Source: DATBHW01 sp046704085
GTDB lineage: Bacteria; Chloroflexota; Ktedonobacteria; Ktedonobacterales; DATBGS01
Assembly: GCA_046704085.1 (NCBI GenBank)
Contig: JBJKSJ010000127.1
Span: forward strand, 1-37,819
Direction of reading: 5' to 3'
Length of the DNA: 37,819 nt
Both the position numbers and the translations under genes were made by a program. Every line of letters starts with the position of its first letter. The first letter of the stretch is position 1. Under the pieces are notes generated by a model. That model had not been told where the DNA came from. It saw only the letters and a list, made by a program, of their open reading frames with translations, and did not search any database. This document shows positions 1 through 8,183 of this stretch, piece by piece.

Positions 1-1341
1 AATACGTCCGTCGGCTATTCCCGGCGGGCTGGATGCCCTGCTCTTTGCTGGCAGCGTGGCCGAAGATGGGAGCGTTGCCAGCGAGGGGCTCTCGTGATCG
101 CTAGCTTCCCCCGCAGCAGGGAGCAGCAGATCAGCCAGCGGCGCGTAGGGCAGGTTCACCATGACCCGCGTCCCCTGGCCGGGCGCACTTTCAAGGTCGA
201 GCCAGCCACCCACCTGCCGCGCCCGCTCGCGCATCGTGTGCAGGCCAAAATGGTTCGCCCCACTCGCGCCAGGCGCAGCCGCCGACGCATCGAAATAAGG
301 CGGCCAGTGCTGGAAGCCGGGGCTAGTTGGCGCCTCTGAGGCTGCCTGTACGACAGGATCAAAGCCCCGACCGTCATCCTCGACGACCAGGCGCACCCCA
401 TCATCTAGATAGGTCAGGCTGATGCGCGCGCGCCGGGCCGCCGCGTGGCGCAGCGTATTAAAGAGCGCCTCTTGAGCAATACGCAAGAGGGCCATTTCTT
501 GTTGAGGCGCCAACAGGCGCGGCTGGCCCACCACCGTCACCCGGCTCGATAGGCCACCTTCGTCAGCCACCCGCTCCACCTCGCGCGCCAGCGCCTCTGG
601 AAAAGGAAGCGTTTCTAAGAGCGCCGGGCGCAAGCCCCAGATCGCTCTGCGCGCATCCTCCAGCGCCTGGCGCGCCAGCGCGCGCGCTTCGAGCAGATCG
701 CCGTGTGGCTCCTCGCTGCGCTCCAGTCGCAGCACCAGCGCCACTAGCGATTGCGCAACCGTATCATGCAGTTCACGCGCCAGACGGCTGCGCTCACCAG
801 CGACCGCCAGATCAGCAATCCGCTCATGGCGCCGCCAATCCCGCAGGAGCAGCGCCAAATATTCCGCGATCAGAGGCAGTAAGGCAGCTTGCTCATCAGC
901 AAATAGCCCTGCGCTTGGGGCAGTCAAGTGGATAGCGCCGGACAGCCTCCCCTCATCGTGCAGAGGCGCGGAAAGCATGCCTGGCACTGACTCCTGCTCT
1001 GCTGGCAGGTGTTCGGCTCCCTGCGGAGCGTTCAAGAAGCGCGCTCTCTCGTCCTCGGCCTCTGGAGGCAGCGGCAGCAACGCAATCGAACCATCCGAGG
1101 CCAGCGTCGCCACGATGCCAGGCGCATCCCCACCCAACCGCATTTCGACGCGACCGGCCTGAAAGAAGCCCAGCAGCACCCTCGCCGATCCACACACAAA
1201 CTCCGCTTCTGAGGCCGCCGCCTGCGCCTGGCGCCCCAGATCAAGCAGCGCGCGCAGCAGGTCAGCCAGCGCGAGCGGCTGCTCCATCTGGTCAGAAGGA
1301 GCTAGCTGCTGTTCAGGTGGTTGAGATGACATACAAGCCAT
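1..1341 (-). CDS. GAF-domain sensor histidine kinase, NarL/DesK type (3' end outside window)
   Basis: I read 447 open codons from ATG 1341 to the window edge with no stop, so the C-terminus is missing. The N-terminal half (about residues 20-180) looks like a GAF-type sensor region. It is followed by a HisKA_3 dimerisation/phosphoacceptor helix with the H-box ERSRLARELHDTVAQSL, where His is the predicted phosphorylation site. A HATPase_c domain follows: N-box-like RIAQEALFNTLRHAA, G1 box EDDGRGFDP and G2 region GLHTMRERA...GQGTRVMV. No membrane segment is seen, so it is probably a cytoplasmic kinase sensing a small ligand or redox signal. A second in-frame ATG lies at 1332. The residues after the kinase domain are Ser/Ala/Pro-rich. 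The partner response regulator, usually adjacent in this family, would lie beyond position 1. The fold is clear; the signal is unknown. Confidence 0.9.
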   Translation of the reverse strand, partial: MACMSSQPPEQQLAPSDQMEQPLALADLLRALLDLGRQAQAAASEAEFVCGSARVLLGFFQAGRVEMRLGGDAPGIVATLASDGSIALLPLPPEAEDERARFLNAPQGAEHLPAEQESVPGMLSAPLHDEGRLSGAIHLTAPSAGLFADEQAALLPLIAEYLALLLRDWRRHERIADLAVAGERSRLARELHDTVAQSLVALVLRLERSEEPHGDLLEARALARQALEDARRAIWGLRPALLETLPFPEALAREVERVADEGGLSSRVTVVGQPRLLAPQQEMALLRIAQEALFNTLRHAAARRARISLTYLDDGVRLVVEDDGRGFDPVVQAASEAPTSPGFQHWPPYFDASAAAPGASGANHFGLHTMRERARQVGGWLDLESAPGQGTRVMVNLPYAPLADLLLPAAGEASDHESPSLATLPSSATLPAKSRASSPPGIADGRI

Positions 1342-1464
1342 CCTACGCTTGCCTTAAAGACAGCAATGCCAGGCGCAGCGGCCCGGCATTCTCTGCTGCA
1401 AGCAGATACAAAACTTCCTCACCTGGCAAAGTGAGCAAACAGGGCTGCCAGGATGGGTACGCGG

Positions 1465-1737
1465 CTATTCAGCTTGCGCGTTGTTCAGGCGCTTCATCAG
1501 ACGCGACTTGCGGCGCGCCACATTGTTGGGATGCAGCACCCCTTTGGTCGCTGCGCGATCAAGCTGGCTGATTGCCTGGCGCACTGCGGCAACGGTGTTC
1601 TCCTGCTCCGGCTCCGCAGCAATCGCCCGCTGCGCCTTGCCGACAAAGGTCTTGACCGTTGACTTGACTGACCGATTGCGCGCCCGGCGCTTCTGTTCAA
1701 TCCGCATGCGCTTGGCCGCCGATTTGGTGTTGGGCAT
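1465..1737 (-). CDS. rpsT: 30S ribosomal protein bS20
   Basis: This 90-residue, strongly basic protein begins MPNTKSAAKRMRIEQKRR, the standard bS20 opening, and keeps the family's length and all-helical Lys/Arg-rich character (RNRSVKSTVKTF). bS20 binds the 5' domain of 16S rRNA early in 30S assembly. A GGGAGG ribosome-binding site lies about 12 bases before the ATG. The gene follows hslU on the same strand after 123 bases and has its own promoter in that gap, so it can be transcribed independently of the topA-hslVU group. I see no strong terminator in the 123 bases separating it from the downstream histidine kinase. Confidence 0.96.
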   Translation of the reverse strand: MPNTKSAAKRMRIEQKRRARNRSVKSTVKTFVGKAQRAIAAEPEQENTVAAVRQAISQLDRAATKGVLHPNNVARRKSRLMKRLNNAQAE

Positions 1738-1830
1738 GAGAGCGCAAATCCTCCCAAATAAGTTAAAAACTCAGAGCGTTGGCGCCCACCCAAGGGGCAC
1801 AGCAACAATGCTCTCTAAACACGTCTACGC

Positions 1831-1859
1831 AGTATAGCAGACTGACCCGTAAAGAGCAA
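1831..1859 (-). promoter_or_regulatory. Promoter of rpsT
   Basis: On the minus strand a TTGCTC -35 (1859-1854) is followed by a 17-base spacer and TATACT -10 (1836-1831), with TG one base upstream of the -10 (extended -10). The -35 begins immediately after the hslU stop codon. The predicted start near 1824 gives a leader of about 85 bases before rpsT. Confidence 0.65.
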
Positions 1860-1860
1860 A

Positions 1861-3321
1861 TTACAAGATGTACTTGCTCAAATCCTCGTTCTTCACCAGA
1901 CCACCCAGGCGCGCCTTCACAAAGGCCCGATCCAGCGTCACCGTCTGCCCGCCCAGGTTGGGCGCCTCAAATGAGAGTTCCTCCAGCAGCTTCTCGATGA
2001 TCGTATGCAACCGACGCGCGCCGATATTTTCAAGCCGCTGATTCATCTGGGCGGCCATGTTCGCCATCTCATCCAGGCCATCTTCGGTAAAGACCAGTTC
2101 TACTCCTTCAGTACCCAGCAGCGCCTGATACTGTTTCGTCAGCGCGTTCTCTGGCTGCGTCAAGATCGCCTTGAAATCAGCCTGGCTCAGATTCTGCAAT
2201 TCGACACGCAGCGGGAAGCGACCCTGCAACTCTGGGATCAGATCGCTGGGCTTGGCGTTATAAAACGCTCCTGCCGCGATCCACAGAATATGGTCGGTCT
2301 TCACCGGCCCGTAGCGCGTCATCACCGTCGAGCCTTCAACAATGGGCAGCAGATCGCGCTGCACGCCCTGACCAGAGACATCTGGCCCCACCTCGACTTT
2401 GGTTCCCGCCACCTTATCCAACTCATCCAGAAAAATGACGCCCGACTGCTCCGCTCGCCTGGTGGCCTCTTCGACCACTTGATCGATATCGATGAGCTTG
2501 TTCGCCTCTTCCTGGGTCAGCAGCCGCCGCGCCTCCTTGACCGAAACTCGGCGCGAACGCTTGCGCTGGCCTGGCATCGAGCCGATCAACTCCTGAAAAT
2601 CGCCTTCGTCATCAGAAGCCATCCCCGCCACGAACTCCAGCACCGAGGTATAGCCATCATCGGCGTCAAGCTCGATCTCAATGATCTGCTCGTCCAATTG
2701 ATGGTTCGCCAGCATCTCCGCCACGTGCTTGCGCCGCGCCTTGCTCACGCGCGGCTGATCGTGCCCGTTCGCCTTCACCGCCCGCGCGCTGACATTGCCA
2801 GATGTCTCTGTAGGCGCCTGCTCGGCCAGCAGCCGCTCGCGCCTGCCACGAACGATCCTTTCCTTTTCCTCCGGCTTGCCGCCAGCCTCGGCTCCTTCAG
2901 GCTTTGGCGGGGCCAGCAGATAATTGAGGATGCGCTGCTGCGCCAGATCCTCCGCCTGCGTCTGCACCTGGGCCTGCTTCGCCTCGTGGACCATATTGAT
3001 CGCCGTATCCATCAGGTCGCGCACCATCGACTCGACATCGCGGCCCACATAGCCCACCTGGGTAAATTTCGTCGCCTCCACTTTGACAAACGGCGCGTCA
3101 GCCAGCTTCGCCAGCCGCCGGGCAATCTCCGTCTTGCCAACGCCCGTTGGGCCGATCATCAGGATATTCTTGGGCGTGATCTCCGCCTGGGCTTCAGGGG
3201 CAAGTTGCAGCCTACGATAGCGATTGCGCAGCGCGACGGCAACGGCACGCTTCGCCTCAGGCTGGCCCACGATATAGCGATCCAGTTCATTCACGATCTG
3301 TTGAGGCGTCAAGTCTTTCAT
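1861..3321 (-). CDS. hslU: HslU, AAA+ ATPase subunit of the HslUV protease
   Basis: HslU (ClpY) is the hexameric unfoldase that feeds substrates to the HslV peptidase in the cytoplasm. Walker A GPTGVGKT is at residues 57-64 and Walker B is VIFLDELDK. The C-terminus NEDLSKYIL matches the conserved tail that inserts into HslV and activates it. At 486 residues it is longer than the usual 440-470. The extra length is in the I-domain (about residues 135-260), which contains a hydrophilic, low-complexity Glu/Lys/Arg-rich stretch. The start overlaps the last four bases of hslV (ATGA), so the two subunits are translationally coupled. The order topA-hslV-hslU matches the topA-codV-clpQ-clpY order of Firmicutes, with codV absent and no codY downstream. 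Confidence 0.97.
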   Translation of the reverse strand: MKDLTPQQIVNELDRYIVGQPEAKRAVAVALRNRYRRLQLAPEAQAEITPKNILMIGPTGVGKTEIARRLAKLADAPFVKVEATKFTQVGYVGRDVESMVRDLMDTAINMVHEAKQAQVQTQAEDLAQQRILNYLLAPPKPEGAEAGGKPEEKERIVRGRRERLLAEQAPTETSGNVSARAVKANGHDQPRVSKARRKHVAEMLANHQLDEQIIEIELDADDGYTSVLEFVAGMASDDEGDFQELIGSMPGQRKRSRRVSVKEARRLLTQEEANKLIDIDQVVEEATRRAEQSGVIFLDELDKVAGTKVEVGPDVSGQGVQRDLLPIVEGSTVMTRYGPVKTDHILWIAAGAFYNAKPSDLIPELQGRFPLRVELQNLSQADFKAILTQPENALTKQYQALLGTEGVELVFTEDGLDEMANMAAQMNQRLENIGARRLHTIIEKLLEELSFEAPNLGGQTVTLDRAFVKARLGGLVKNEDLSKYIL

Positions 3322-3902
3322 TGGCCTATCCCTTCGGCCTCGGCGGGCTGGCTCTCAAGCACATGCAACGTAATCTGATTGTTCGTATAGATACAGATCG
3401 CGGCTGCAATCTCTAACGCCGCGCGCGCAATCTCGGCAGCGGAGAGCGCGGTGTGCTGAAGCAGCGCCTGCGCGGCTGCCTGGGCATAATTGCCACCTGA
3501 GCCAATCGCTATCACCCCTCCATCTGGCTCAATCACGTCACCATCGCCGCTCAGCACCAGAAGCTGCTCGCTGTCGGCCACCACCAGCATGGCTTCCAAT
3601 CGTCGCAAATACTTATCGGTGCGCCATTCTTTGGTGAGTTCCACCGCCGCCTTGCGTAGATTGCCCTGATAAATATTCAATTGCGCTTCAAACTTATCAA
3701 ACAGCGTCAGCGCGTCAGCCGTCGAGCCAGCAAAACCAGCCAGCACCTTGCCATCGCGCAGCAGCCGAATCTTGCGCGCCGTATGTTTCATCACCGTGTC
3801 CCCCACCGTCACCTGCCCATCGCCTGCCATCGCCACCTGCCCATTGCGATGCACCGCCAGGATCGTGGTCGCGCGCACCGGCTGACCAAGATAATTACTC
3901 AC
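3318..3902 (-). CDS. hslV: HslV, threonine peptidase subunit of HslUV
   Basis: HslV (ClpQ) is the proteasome-beta-like peptidase that forms a double hexamer and degrades substrates delivered by HslU. The sequence has the N-terminal nucleophile signature ATTILAVHRNGQVAMAGDGQ, with the expected catalytic Thr at residue 12 after an 11-residue propeptide. The downstream GSGGNYAQAAA segment is typical of the family. Length (194 residues) is slightly above the usual 175-180 because of the propeptide and a short C-terminal extension. I read a GTG start at 3902 preceded by a weak GGA-containing ribosome-binding site. The gene lies 96 bases after topA and overlaps hslU by four bases. Confidence 0.96.
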   Translation of the reverse strand: MSNYLGQPVRATTILAVHRNGQVAMAGDGQVTVGDTVMKHTARKIRLLRDGKVLAGFAGSTADALTLFDKFEAQLNIYQGNLRKAAVELTKEWRTDKYLRRLEAMLVVADSEQLLVLSGDGDVIEPDGGVIAIGSGGNYAQAAAQALLQHTALSAAEIARAALEIAAAICIYTNNQITLHVLESQPAEAEGIGQ

Positions 3903-3998
3903 CGTTTCTTCCAGATACCTTCTGAGCTATGCGCTCTCTATGCTTTGCTCTCTGAGACGTTTGCTCCAGATAAAATGTTCTCTTTTGCCCTATCGTCG

Positions 3999-6521
3999 CT
4001 AAGAGCGTGGCGCCGATTCTTTCTTCGCAGCCCCCCGCGTCCGAGCAGGCGCCGCTGTAGCGGCGCGCGCTGTGGGCCGCTTTGTTGCCGTCTTTTTTGC
4101 CACTCCGGTGGTCGCTTTCGTCCCCGCGCTCGCTTTGCCCGTGGTTCCTCGCGCCGTCGTCGCTTTGCCGGTGGTGCCCCGCCGCGCAGCACTCCCGCGC
4201 GCCGAAGCAGGCTTGGAGGCCGCCCTGGCCGGAAAGCGACCATGACCATTTGACGCTGCGCGCGCCCCGGTGGAAGCCGAGGCTGCCCCGCTCCCAGCCA
4301 ACGCGCCATCAGCCTGCCCGACTTGCCCCGCGCCCTCGATCACCGTGCCGCACGCCGTGCAGACAGCCACCTGCTTCCCCTGGGCCACTGTCACCAGCCC
4401 GCCGCAATTCGGGCAGGGATCGGCTATCGGTCGGTCCCAGGTCGCAAAGTTACAGGCCGGATAGTTCGCGCAGCCATAGAACACCTTGCCACGCTTCTTC
4501 GTCTTGCGCACCACCAGATCGCCGCCACACTGCGGACACAGCGCCCCAGTCTTATCAACCAGCTTCTTCTTGAAGGCGCACTCTGGGAAGCCAGAGCAGG
4601 AGATGAAGGGGCCGAAGCGGCCACTACGAATCACCAGTGGGCGGCCACACTCCGGGCAGAGTTCATCGATCTCCTCGACGGGCTTCTGCACCTTGGGCAT
4701 CTCACTCTCCGCGCGATCCAGCGTCTCCCTAAACTCATCATAGAAGCGCCGCAGGAACTCGGTCCACTCCTGCTGGCCCTCCTCGATAGCATCCAGCTTC
4801 TGCTCCATGCCGACAGTAAAGCCCACATCCACAATATCGGGAAAGTGTTTGGTCATCACCTCATTGATCGTCTCCCCCAGCCAGGTCGGCACAAAGCGAC
4901 GCTCTTGCTGCTCCACATAGCCGCGCTCCTGAATGGTCGAGACAATCGGCACATACGTGCTGGGGCGCCCAATCCCGCGCTCCTCCAGTTCTTTAATCAG
5001 GCTCGCCTCACCGTAGCGCGGGGGCGGCTGCGTAAAGTGCTGGTCCGGCTTGAGTTGATGCAGGTCCAGCAACTCGTTTACTTCCAGCAGAGGCAGCGTC
5101 TCCTCATCCTCCTCACGCGGCCAGACCGCGTAAAAGCCAGGAAACTTGAGGTTCGAGCCATTCGCGCGGAAGAGATACTGCGCCGCTGTAATATCTACAC
5201 GCACCGTATCAAAGACCGCCGGAGCCATAAAGGCCGCCACAAAACGCCGCCAGATCAACTGATAGAGCTTGAAAAGATCGGGCGTCAGATACGCCCGGAC
5301 CGCCTCCGGCGTCAGGCTGACATCCGTTGGGCGAATGGCCTCGTGGGCATCTTGCACTGTTGCTTTCGACTTGCCAGCGCGGCCCTCGCCCACAGAGGAG
5401 GCGCCAAAGCGTTCGGTGATCAGCGCCTTCACCGCCTGCTGCGCCTCGGCAGAGACGCGGGTCGAGTCGGTGCGCATATAGGTAATCAACCCTTGATGGC
5501 CGCGTTCGCCTACTTGCAGCCCTTCGTAAAGCTGCTGCGCCAGGCTCATCGTCTTTTTGGGCGCAAAGCGCAGCCGCACCGAGGCATCCTGCTGCATCGT
5601 GCTAGTCGTATAAGGCAGCCAGGGCTGGCGGCGCACATCCTTCTGCTCCACGCCGCGCACGCGATAGGCCGCGCCCTCAAGCTCAGCCAGGATTGCTTGC
5701 GCCTCCGCCTCGCTGCCAACCTTGATGCGCGTCCGCTCTGGCTCGTCGCCATTGCCAGCCTTCCCCTTTTTGCCGTTGCCATTCCTGGCAGTGTCCGCCT
5801 TGCCTTCGGCGCCCTCTGCTATTTGCGCCTGCGCTTCCTCTGGCTCGCCCTCGGCATTCAGGCGCGCAAAAAGCTGCGCTTCAAACGTCTTGCGCTGCTT
5901 CTGCTTGCTCAGATGCGCCACAATCGTCCAGTATTCTTCCGGCACAAAGGCGCGAATCTCCGCCTCGCGCTCGCAGATCAGCCGCAAAGCCACCGACTGC
6001 ACGCGCCCGGCGCTGGTTCCTGACTGGATGCGCCGCCACAGCAGCGGACTAATCTTATACCCCACCAGTCGATCCAACACGCGCCGCGCCTGCTGCGCAT
6101 TGAAGAGATTCTCGTCAATCAGGCGTGGCTGACTGATCGCCTCTTGCACCGCGCGTTTGGTAATTTCGTTAAAGACCGCGCGCTGCGGGGCGCGCAGGTC
6201 GAGCGCCTTCTTAAGCGCCCAGGCGATAAACTCGCCCTCGCGGTCTGGGTCTGGCGCCAGGTAGACCGTCTCCGCTTTCCTGGCCGCCGACTTCAGTTCG
6301 CCAATGAGCTTTTCTTTCTTCTCGATGATCTCATACTTCGGCTCAAAGTCATGCTCGCCGACCGTCTTCTTGCCCTTTTTGGGCAGGTTGACGCCCATGC
6401 CCTTTTTGGGCAGATCCATAATATGGCCCATCGAGGCGCGAACCTCAAAATCAGCGCCCAGAAACTTTTCGATTGTTTTGGCTTTTGCCGGAGACTCAAC
6501 GATTACTAATTTCTTTGCCAT
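3999..6521 (-). CDS. topA: DNA topoisomerase I with three zinc ribbons and a basic tail
   Basis: Type IA topoisomerase that relaxes negative supercoils. The TOPRIM domain begins at the N-terminus (MAKKLVIVESPAKAKT) and has the DPDREGE metal motif. The active-site Tyr is Y348 in YMRTDSTR. The C-terminus carries three Cys4 zinc ribbons (CPECG..., CPQCG..., CPNCG...). They are followed by about 90 residues rich in Ala, Thr, Lys and Arg, resembling a histone-H1-like DNA-binding tail with repeated TTGKA units. A hydrophilic Glu/Ala/Gly/Lys linker is inserted around residues 235-275 of the core. I prefer ATG 6521 to the in-frame ATG at 6539: it begins exactly at the conserved MAKKLVIVE and has AGGTAGG just upstream. 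It heads the topA-hslV-hslU group. Confidence 0.97.
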   Translation of the reverse strand: MAKKLVIVESPAKAKTIEKFLGADFEVRASMGHIMDLPKKGMGVNLPKKGKKTVGEHDFEPKYEIIEKKEKLIGELKSAARKAETVYLAPDPDREGEFIAWALKKALDLRAPQRAVFNEITKRAVQEAISQPRLIDENLFNAQQARRVLDRLVGYKISPLLWRRIQSGTSAGRVQSVALRLICEREAEIRAFVPEEYWTIVAHLSKQKQRKTFEAQLFARLNAEGEPEEAQAQIAEGAEGKADTARNGNGKKGKAGNGDEPERTRIKVGSEAEAQAILAELEGAAYRVRGVEQKDVRRQPWLPYTTSTMQQDASVRLRFAPKKTMSLAQQLYEGLQVGERGHQGLITYMRTDSTRVSAEAQQAVKALITERFGASSVGEGRAGKSKATVQDAHEAIRPTDVSLTPEAVRAYLTPDLFKLYQLIWRRFVAAFMAPAVFDTVRVDITAAQYLFRANGSNLKFPGFYAVWPREEDEETLPLLEVNELLDLHQLKPDQHFTQPPPRYGEASLIKELEERGIGRPSTYVPIVSTIQERGYVEQQERRFVPTWLGETINEVMTKHFPDIVDVGFTVGMEQKLDAIEEGQQEWTEFLRRFYDEFRETLDRAESEMPKVQKPVEEIDELCPECGRPLVIRSGRFGPFISCSGFPECAFKKKLVDKTGALCPQCGGDLVVRKTKKRGKVFYGCANYPACNFATWDRPIADPCPNCGGLVTVAQGKQVAVCTACGTVIEGAGQVGQADGALAGSGAASASTGARAASNGHGRFPARAASKPASARGSAARRGTTGKATTARGTTGKASAGTKATTGVAKKTATKRPTARAATAAPARTRGAAKKESAPRS

Positions 6522-6628
6522 ACACCTACCTGAATCCATGCGCTATGCTGTCGGCAGCCGAACCCATCCTCGCCTGCGCACCCTCTTTTGTTGTACGTTT
6601 TTCCCCGCCGCGCGGTTTTGTCCTTCTG

Positions 6629-6658
6629 AATATAACTCACGAGAGCGTTCTTATCCAA
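6629..6658 (-). promoter_or_regulatory. Candidate topA promoter
   Basis: On the minus strand TTGGAT (6658-6653), an 18-base spacer and TATATT (6634-6629) form a plausible sigma-70-type promoter about 100 bases upstream of topA. A second possible extended -10, TGTGCTATACT, lies further upstream on the same strand near 6833-6843. The two cannot be ranked by eye. Confidence 0.4.
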
Positions 6659-6945
6659 CGAACCGCCCTCCGTCTTCTCTCCCTCAGCATAGCACAACCC
6701 GACAAGAGAACAGCGGTAGAAGACATCTGAGGGCATAGAACTCACAGCAAGGGGAAAAACAGGAAGGACCAATAACGTGCAGCAAGAGGATGATCCAGAT
6801 GCCAGATTGCTCCACCACCACTTCTGCGGCTTCAGTATAGCACATCACGCCACTAGCTGCAAGCGAGCAAAATAAGAACACAGCAAATAGAGGGTGATCG
6901 CCTACAGCCCCCTTCTTGCTCTTCAGCGGCCCATGCGGTATCCTT

Positions 6946-6979
6946 CTTGTGGATGCGCCGCTTCGGACGCATCCACAAG
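6946..6979 (+). promoter_or_regulatory. Perfect 12-bp inverted repeat in the leader of the DUF971 gene
   Basis: CTTGTGGATGCG (6946-6957) and CGCATCCACAAG (6968-6979) pair perfectly. The loop can add CCG/CGG around CTT, leaving one bulged A, for about 15 pairs. The repeat ends 18 bases before the ATG, just upstream of the GAGG ribosome-binding site. No T-run follows, so it is more likely an operator or translational control hairpin than a terminator. Confidence 0.6.
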
Positions 6980-6997
6980 CCAAAGCGAGGCTCCACA

Positions 6998-7372
6998 ATG
7001 GAAATACTTGACGCCTATCCCACATCCTATATTCTTGACGCCGATAACCAGCGCCTGATCCTCACCTGGAGCGATGGGCACGAATCGGTTCACCCCTATG
7101 AACTGCTCCGGCGCAATTGCCCCTGCGCGCTCTGCGCGGGTGAGGGCAATCTGCCCGGCCAGATGACACCCGATACCCCGCTTTCCAGCATCGAAACTGA
7201 TCTCTATGAGATCAAGCCCGTCGGGCGCTATGGCCTCTCGCCCGTCTGGGGCGACGACCATCATACCGGCATCTTCACCTACGAGAAACTGCGCGCCGAA
7301 TGCCAGTGCGATGAATGCCGCGCCAGCGCGCGCAGCCCGCGCCAGGAGCATCCGCGCAAGGGCCATCGCTAG
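6998..7372 (+). CDS. DUF971 domain protein (GBBH-like N-terminal domain)
   Basis: A 124-residue protein starting MEILDAYPTSYILDADN. The core LTWSDGHESVHPYELLRRNCPCALCAGE, followed by VGRYGLSPVWGDDHHTGIFTYEKLRAECQCDECR, is the DUF971 signature. That domain occurs alone, at the N-terminus of gamma-butyrobetaine hydroxylases, and in association with Mrp/ApbC iron-sulfur carrier ATPases. The Cys pairs CPCALC and CQCDEC are consistent with metal or Fe-S binding. The short C-terminal tail is Arg/Ala-rich. I chose ATG 6998 because the domain begins there and GAGG lies 7 bases upstream; the upstream in-frame codons fall inside the leader hairpin. Function is not established. The downstream neighbour purS follows after 78 bases. 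Confidence 0.85.
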   Translation: MEILDAYPTSYILDADNQRLILTWSDGHESVHPYELLRRNCPCALCAGEGNLPGQMTPDTPLSSIETDLYEIKPVGRYGLSPVWGDDHHTGIFTYEKLRAECQCDECRASARSPRQEHPRKGHR

Positions 7373-7450
7373 CAGAAAAGATGCTGGCAGAGAGGCCCAG
7401 AGATCGCGTCGCTCGAACAGCATTGACAGACAGAAAGGACATTGCCGCAC

Positions 7451-7750
7451 ATGCCAGACTCTGCGCCATCAACTTCTCAGGCGCCAGCAAGCGTCGCCTG
7501 GCTGGCCCGCGTGCATGTCACGCTCAAACCCGTTGTGCTGGACCCCCAGGGCAGCGCCGTCCTCGGCGGCCTGCATACCCTCGGCTTCAATACGGTCTCG
7601 TCCGTGCGTGTGGGCAAATACCTGGAGATAACTCTGGACGCGCCAGACCAGGCCAGCGCCCAGGAGGCTGTCCAGCAGATGTGCGCGAAACTGCTCGCCA
7701 ACCCGGTCATTGAGCAATACCGCTTTGATGTCGAGCCGGTACTCCGCTAA
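7451..7750 (+). CDS. purS: PurS subunit of phosphoribosylformylglycinamidine synthase
   Basis: PurS is the small subunit that, with PurL and PurQ, converts FGAR to FGAM in purine synthesis. The family signature is plain: ARVHVTLKPVVLDPQGSAV, then LHTLGFNTVSSVRVGKYLEITL and a C-terminal NPVIEQYRFDVEPV. The protein has 99 residues, slightly longer than the usual ~80 because of a Ser/Ala/Pro-rich N-terminus. A TTG at 7442 is in frame and sits 3 bases after AAAGGA, while ATG 7451 sits 12 bases after it; I prefer the ATG, but the choice is open. purL, purQ and purC, its usual operon partners, are not in the window. Confidence 0.9.
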   Translation: MPDSAPSTSQAPASVAWLARVHVTLKPVVLDPQGSAVLGGLHTLGFNTVSSVRVGKYLEITLDAPDQASAQEAVQQMCAKLLANPVIEQYRFDVEPVLR

Positions 7751-7786
7751 AGCTGCGGGCTGCTTCCTGATTCCCCCTTCTCAAAG

Positions 7787-7815
7787 TTGCTTTTCACCGC
7801 AAAGTATGGTATAGT
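7787..7815 (+). promoter_or_regulatory. Promoter of the thrS T-box transcript
   Basis: TTGCTT (7787-7792), a 17-base spacer and TATAGT (7810-7815), with the upstream TATGG giving an extended -10. The predicted start is near 7822, just ahead of the first helix of the T-box leader. Confidence 0.75.
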
Positions 7816-7821
7816 AGAACT

Positions 7822-8160
7822 ACACTTTTTATTGCGCATGGCAATGCGCGGGACGAGTACCCACCCATCAGCCAACAGAAAGAGGCGGTCACCGGCTGAG
7901 AGCCGCCTCACGGCAATGAAGGTGGCGAAAACCACCCGCGCGCCTGATGCCCCAAACCGCTTCGCGCGGGAGTATGGCCTCACGGCTGGCCGCCGTTATC
8001 CGGCTCACAGAGCGCCCCTGATTTCTCTGCATGTGGCTGCTGATGGGAGAAAGCCTCCATCAGCCAGGCTGGCCTTTCAGCAGAAACAGGTGGCAAACTG
8101 GGTGGAACCACGTAAGGTAATCAACCCCTTTCGTCCCGGATTGGACGAAAGGGGTTTTTG
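7822..8160 (+). promoter_or_regulatory. T-box riboswitch leader controlling thrS (tRNA-Thr sensing)
   Basis: The leader shows the full T-box layout. A Stem I region contains the AGTA element near its base (in GGACGAGTACCC) and a GC-rich distal hairpin (GAGGCGG...CCGCCTC). On the 3' side of Stem I the segment GAAAACCACC offers ACC (7931-7933), a threonine codon, as candidate specifier. A mid-leader hairpin pairs CTGATGG (8040-8046) with CCATCAG (8057-8063). The conserved T-box sequence GGGTGGAACCACG (8100-8112) follows, with the TGGA bulge that would pair with the tRNA acceptor end. The intrinsic terminator lies immediately after. Uncharged tRNA-Thr should stabilise the antiterminator and allow thrS transcription. 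The exact 5' end is estimated from the promoter. Confidence 0.92.
8125..8159 (+). terminator. Regulated intrinsic terminator of the T-box leader
   Basis: CCCCTTTCGTCC (8125-8136) pairs perfectly with GGACGAAAGGGG (8143-8154) around a 6-base loop. The stem is followed by five Ts. It lies directly after the T-box sequence, as expected for the alternative terminator/antiterminator switch. Confidence 0.93.
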
Positions 8161-8183
8161 TTTGGAGAAAGGATCAGAAGGTT

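Larger units (their letters stand above)
6522..6997. other. Intergenic region between divergent topA and the DUF971 gene
   Basis: This 476-base gap separates divergently read genes. It holds the candidate topA promoter(s) on the minus strand and a strong hairpin at 6946-6979 in front of the plus-strand gene. The short open frames found here lack family signatures and usual codon use, so I do not call a gene. Confidence 0.6.

Noticed and set aside
2005..3378. 457-codon open frame antisense to hslU and hslV
   Set aside because: Same shadow pattern; hslU and hslV are unambiguous on the other strand.
4323..6023. 566-codon open frame antisense to topA
   Set aside because: The topA reading has all catalytic motifs; the antisense translation is Arg/His/Leu-rich with no domain.
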